Shown: piece by piece, positions 5,655 through 6,826 of the stretch
Layout: each line of letters opens with the position of its first letter
Position numbering within the stretch: position 1 is the stretch's first letter
Position numbers and translations under genes: made by a program
Assembly: GCA_019118725.1 (NCBI GenBank)
Contig: DWYO01000159.1
Location: 1 to 6,826, forward strand
Reading direction: 5' to 3'
DNA: 6,826 nucleotides
DNA from: Candidatus Parabacteroides intestinavium
Lineage (GTDB): Bacteria > Bacteroidota > Bacteroidia > Bacteroidales > Tannerellaceae
Notes under the pieces: generated by a model
Databases searched by the model: none
Seen by the model: the letters and a program-made list of their open reading frames with translations, nothing else
Told to the model about the DNA's origin: nothing

Positions 5655-5657
5655 GGA

Positions 5658-6826
5658 TTACATCTCCTTCTCCTTAATCAAGCCGCAACGATAAGCGTAG
5701 AGCAATTTCTCAAGATCCTTGATCTGGCTCTGCAACTCAGCGCCCTTATCCGTATCCTTGACCATCTGGCGATGCGAGCTCAACTCGACGACGATGGTTG
5801 TCGACTTGATATCCAATCCCTCCTCAATCGCCTTGGTTGTCGACTCGAATGGCTCATGCTGGACCAGCTGGAAGCCGCGAGAATGGTAAACAAGCGTATA
5901 ACCGGCAATTCCTGTCTCAAGATGATATGGCCTGGAGAAACCACCATCAATCACCAGCATCTTACCGCCCGCCTTAATCGGATTCTCGCCCTTATTGGAG
6001 CGCACGGGCACATGGCCATTGACAATATGACGATGCTCTCCGACCACCTGGAACTCGTCCAAAATCATGTCGCAGACCGACTCCTGATCACGTAACGTAT
6101 AATAGGCGCCCTTTTCCTCCTTGTGTGTCTCGGCATCATCAAGGAACAACCGCTCGAAAGTGGCCATCTTGCTCTTATCAAAAAGGGGCGAATTCTTGCC
6201 ACACCAAAGATACCAGACGTAATCGTGCGCGAAATCCACCTCCTCTTGCTCTCCAGTGCGGAAATAAGCTGTCCGCACCAATTGATCTACCCGGTCAAGC
6301 AAAGCCTTACCAGAATAGCTTTTGCCCATAATCTGTACCGGCTTGAAGGTGCCATCTGGATTCATCGGGATCGAGGCATGGTAAAGTAAATTCGAATTAC
6401 AAACGGCGTACATACTTCCATGCGTAAAAAGACAACGCATATGTTTACGCAATTTCTCGCTACTCTCGAACGAACGCTTGATCTTGCGCATCAATTCCTC
6501 CTCCTCGATCGACAAACGATAAGGATCACGAGGATCCAATGTCGGGAAATAAGTATCTTTTAGCGGATATTCCTGGCCACCCAATCGAAGTGTTCCCGTT
6601 TTCAGGTTGAGAAGATGCAAAAGCATACGGTCATCCATCTCAAACTCCGGACGGCGGCGAATGATCTCGCCCTCCAGTTTGAACTGGATTATCGTAATGG
6701 CCTTGTGCATCTGTGAGATCAGACGGATAGTCTTCTCATCGAAAAAGCTGTCGGCATATTTCGTTCTCGGAAGGAACAAAGCGCAAGGATCATCACCATA
6801 AGTTTCCATAGCGAAAGTCGCCAACG
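5658..6826 (-). CDS. fbp: Class III fructose-1,6-bisphosphatase, C-terminal part
   Basis: This enzyme removes the 1-phosphate from fructose 1,6-bisphosphate, the committed step of gluconeogenesis. It belongs to the Bacillus-type (class III, FBPase_2) family, unrelated to E. coli Fbp. About 389 residues are visible, and the frame runs off the window end; full-length members are roughly 640-670 residues, so the N-terminal 40 percent is missing and the first visible methionine codons are internal. Diagnostic blocks are FTHGSMYAVCNSNLLYHASI in the middle, YVWYLWCGKNSPLFDKSKM, VNGHVPVRSNKGENPIKAGG and the metal/phosphate-site stretch KMLVIDGGFSRPYHLETGIA, all matching this family as I remember it. 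The gene is convergent with the tRNA cluster. It uses more C- and G-ending codons than prmC or recX, which may reflect high expression rather than transfer. Confidence 0.95.
   Translation of the reverse strand, partial: LATFAMETYGDDPCALFLPRTKYADSFFDEKTIRLISQMHKAITIIQFKLEGEIIRRRPEFEMDDRMLLHLLNLKTGTLRLGGQEYPLKDTYFPTLDPRDPYRLSIEEEELMRKIKRSFESSEKLRKHMRCLFTHGSMYAVCNSNLLYHASIPMNPDGTFKPVQIMGKSYSGKALLDRVDQLVRTAYFRTGEQEEVDFAHDYVWYLWCGKNSPLFDKSKMATFERLFLDDAETHKEEKGAYYTLRDQESVCDMILDEFQVVGEHRHIVNGHVPVRSNKGENPIKAGGKMLVIDGGFSRPYHLETGIAGYTLVYHSRGFQLVQHEPFESTTKAIEEGLDIKSTTIVVELSSHRQMVKDTDKGAELQSQIKDLEKLLYAYRCGLIKEKEM

Noticed and set aside
5352..5657. Mobile element or integration site next to tRNA-Gly
   Set aside because: No integrase or transposase, no duplicated tRNA 3' end beyond the full second gene, and no target-site duplication that I could find around the 110-bp inverted repeat.

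Overview
This window reads as an ordinary chromosomal stretch from a member of the Bacteroidales. A Parabacteroides- or Bacteroides-like gut bacterium is the best guess. The support is the close resemblance, from memory, of the ArgH, PyrE and class III fructose-1,6-bisphosphatase sequences to Bacteroidales proteins; Bacteroidetes-style -7 promoter boxes (TAnnTTTG) before pyrE and before the tRNA cluster; and A-rich rather than Shine-Dalgarno-like sequence before the genes. No database search was possible, so the genus is an inference.

Layout of the plus strand. The first 1.8 kb is a tightly overlapping run: the 3' part of prmC (release factor glutamine methyltransferase), recX (RecA regulator) and a comF-type phosphoribosyltransferase. 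A Bacteroidetes-type promoter then precedes pyrE (orotate phosphoribosyltransferase), followed 18 bases later by a small SRPBCC-fold protein; a strong hairpin terminator closes this unit. Next is a 250-base gap holding a three-copy 21-bp palindromic repeat array. Then come argH (argininosuccinate lyase) and, 4 bases downstream, a predicted lipoprotein with a Rieske-like fold whose histidine ligand positions are substituted. A new promoter drives a tRNA cluster, Gly(GCC)-Leu(UAA)-Gly(GCC), whose two tRNA-Gly genes are identical, and which ends at a strong terminator.

The last 1.2 kb, on the minus strand and convergent with everything else, is the C-terminal part of a class III fructose-1,6-bisphosphatase (fbp). 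The 306-base convergent gap between the tRNA cluster and fbp contains a 110-bp imperfect inverted repeat, a 22-bp direct repeat with PstI-type palindromic cores, and a short hairpin just after the fbp stop codon.

The protein genes are housekeeping: translation termination, recombination control, pyrimidine and arginine biosynthesis, gluconeogenesis. I see no phage, transposase, CRISPR, toxin-antitoxin or defence genes. The material most worth a second look is the intergenic palindromic DNA and the altered Rieske-like lipoprotein. In particular, the mismatch pattern of the 110-bp inverted repeat suggests that it folds as an RNA made from the fbp strand.
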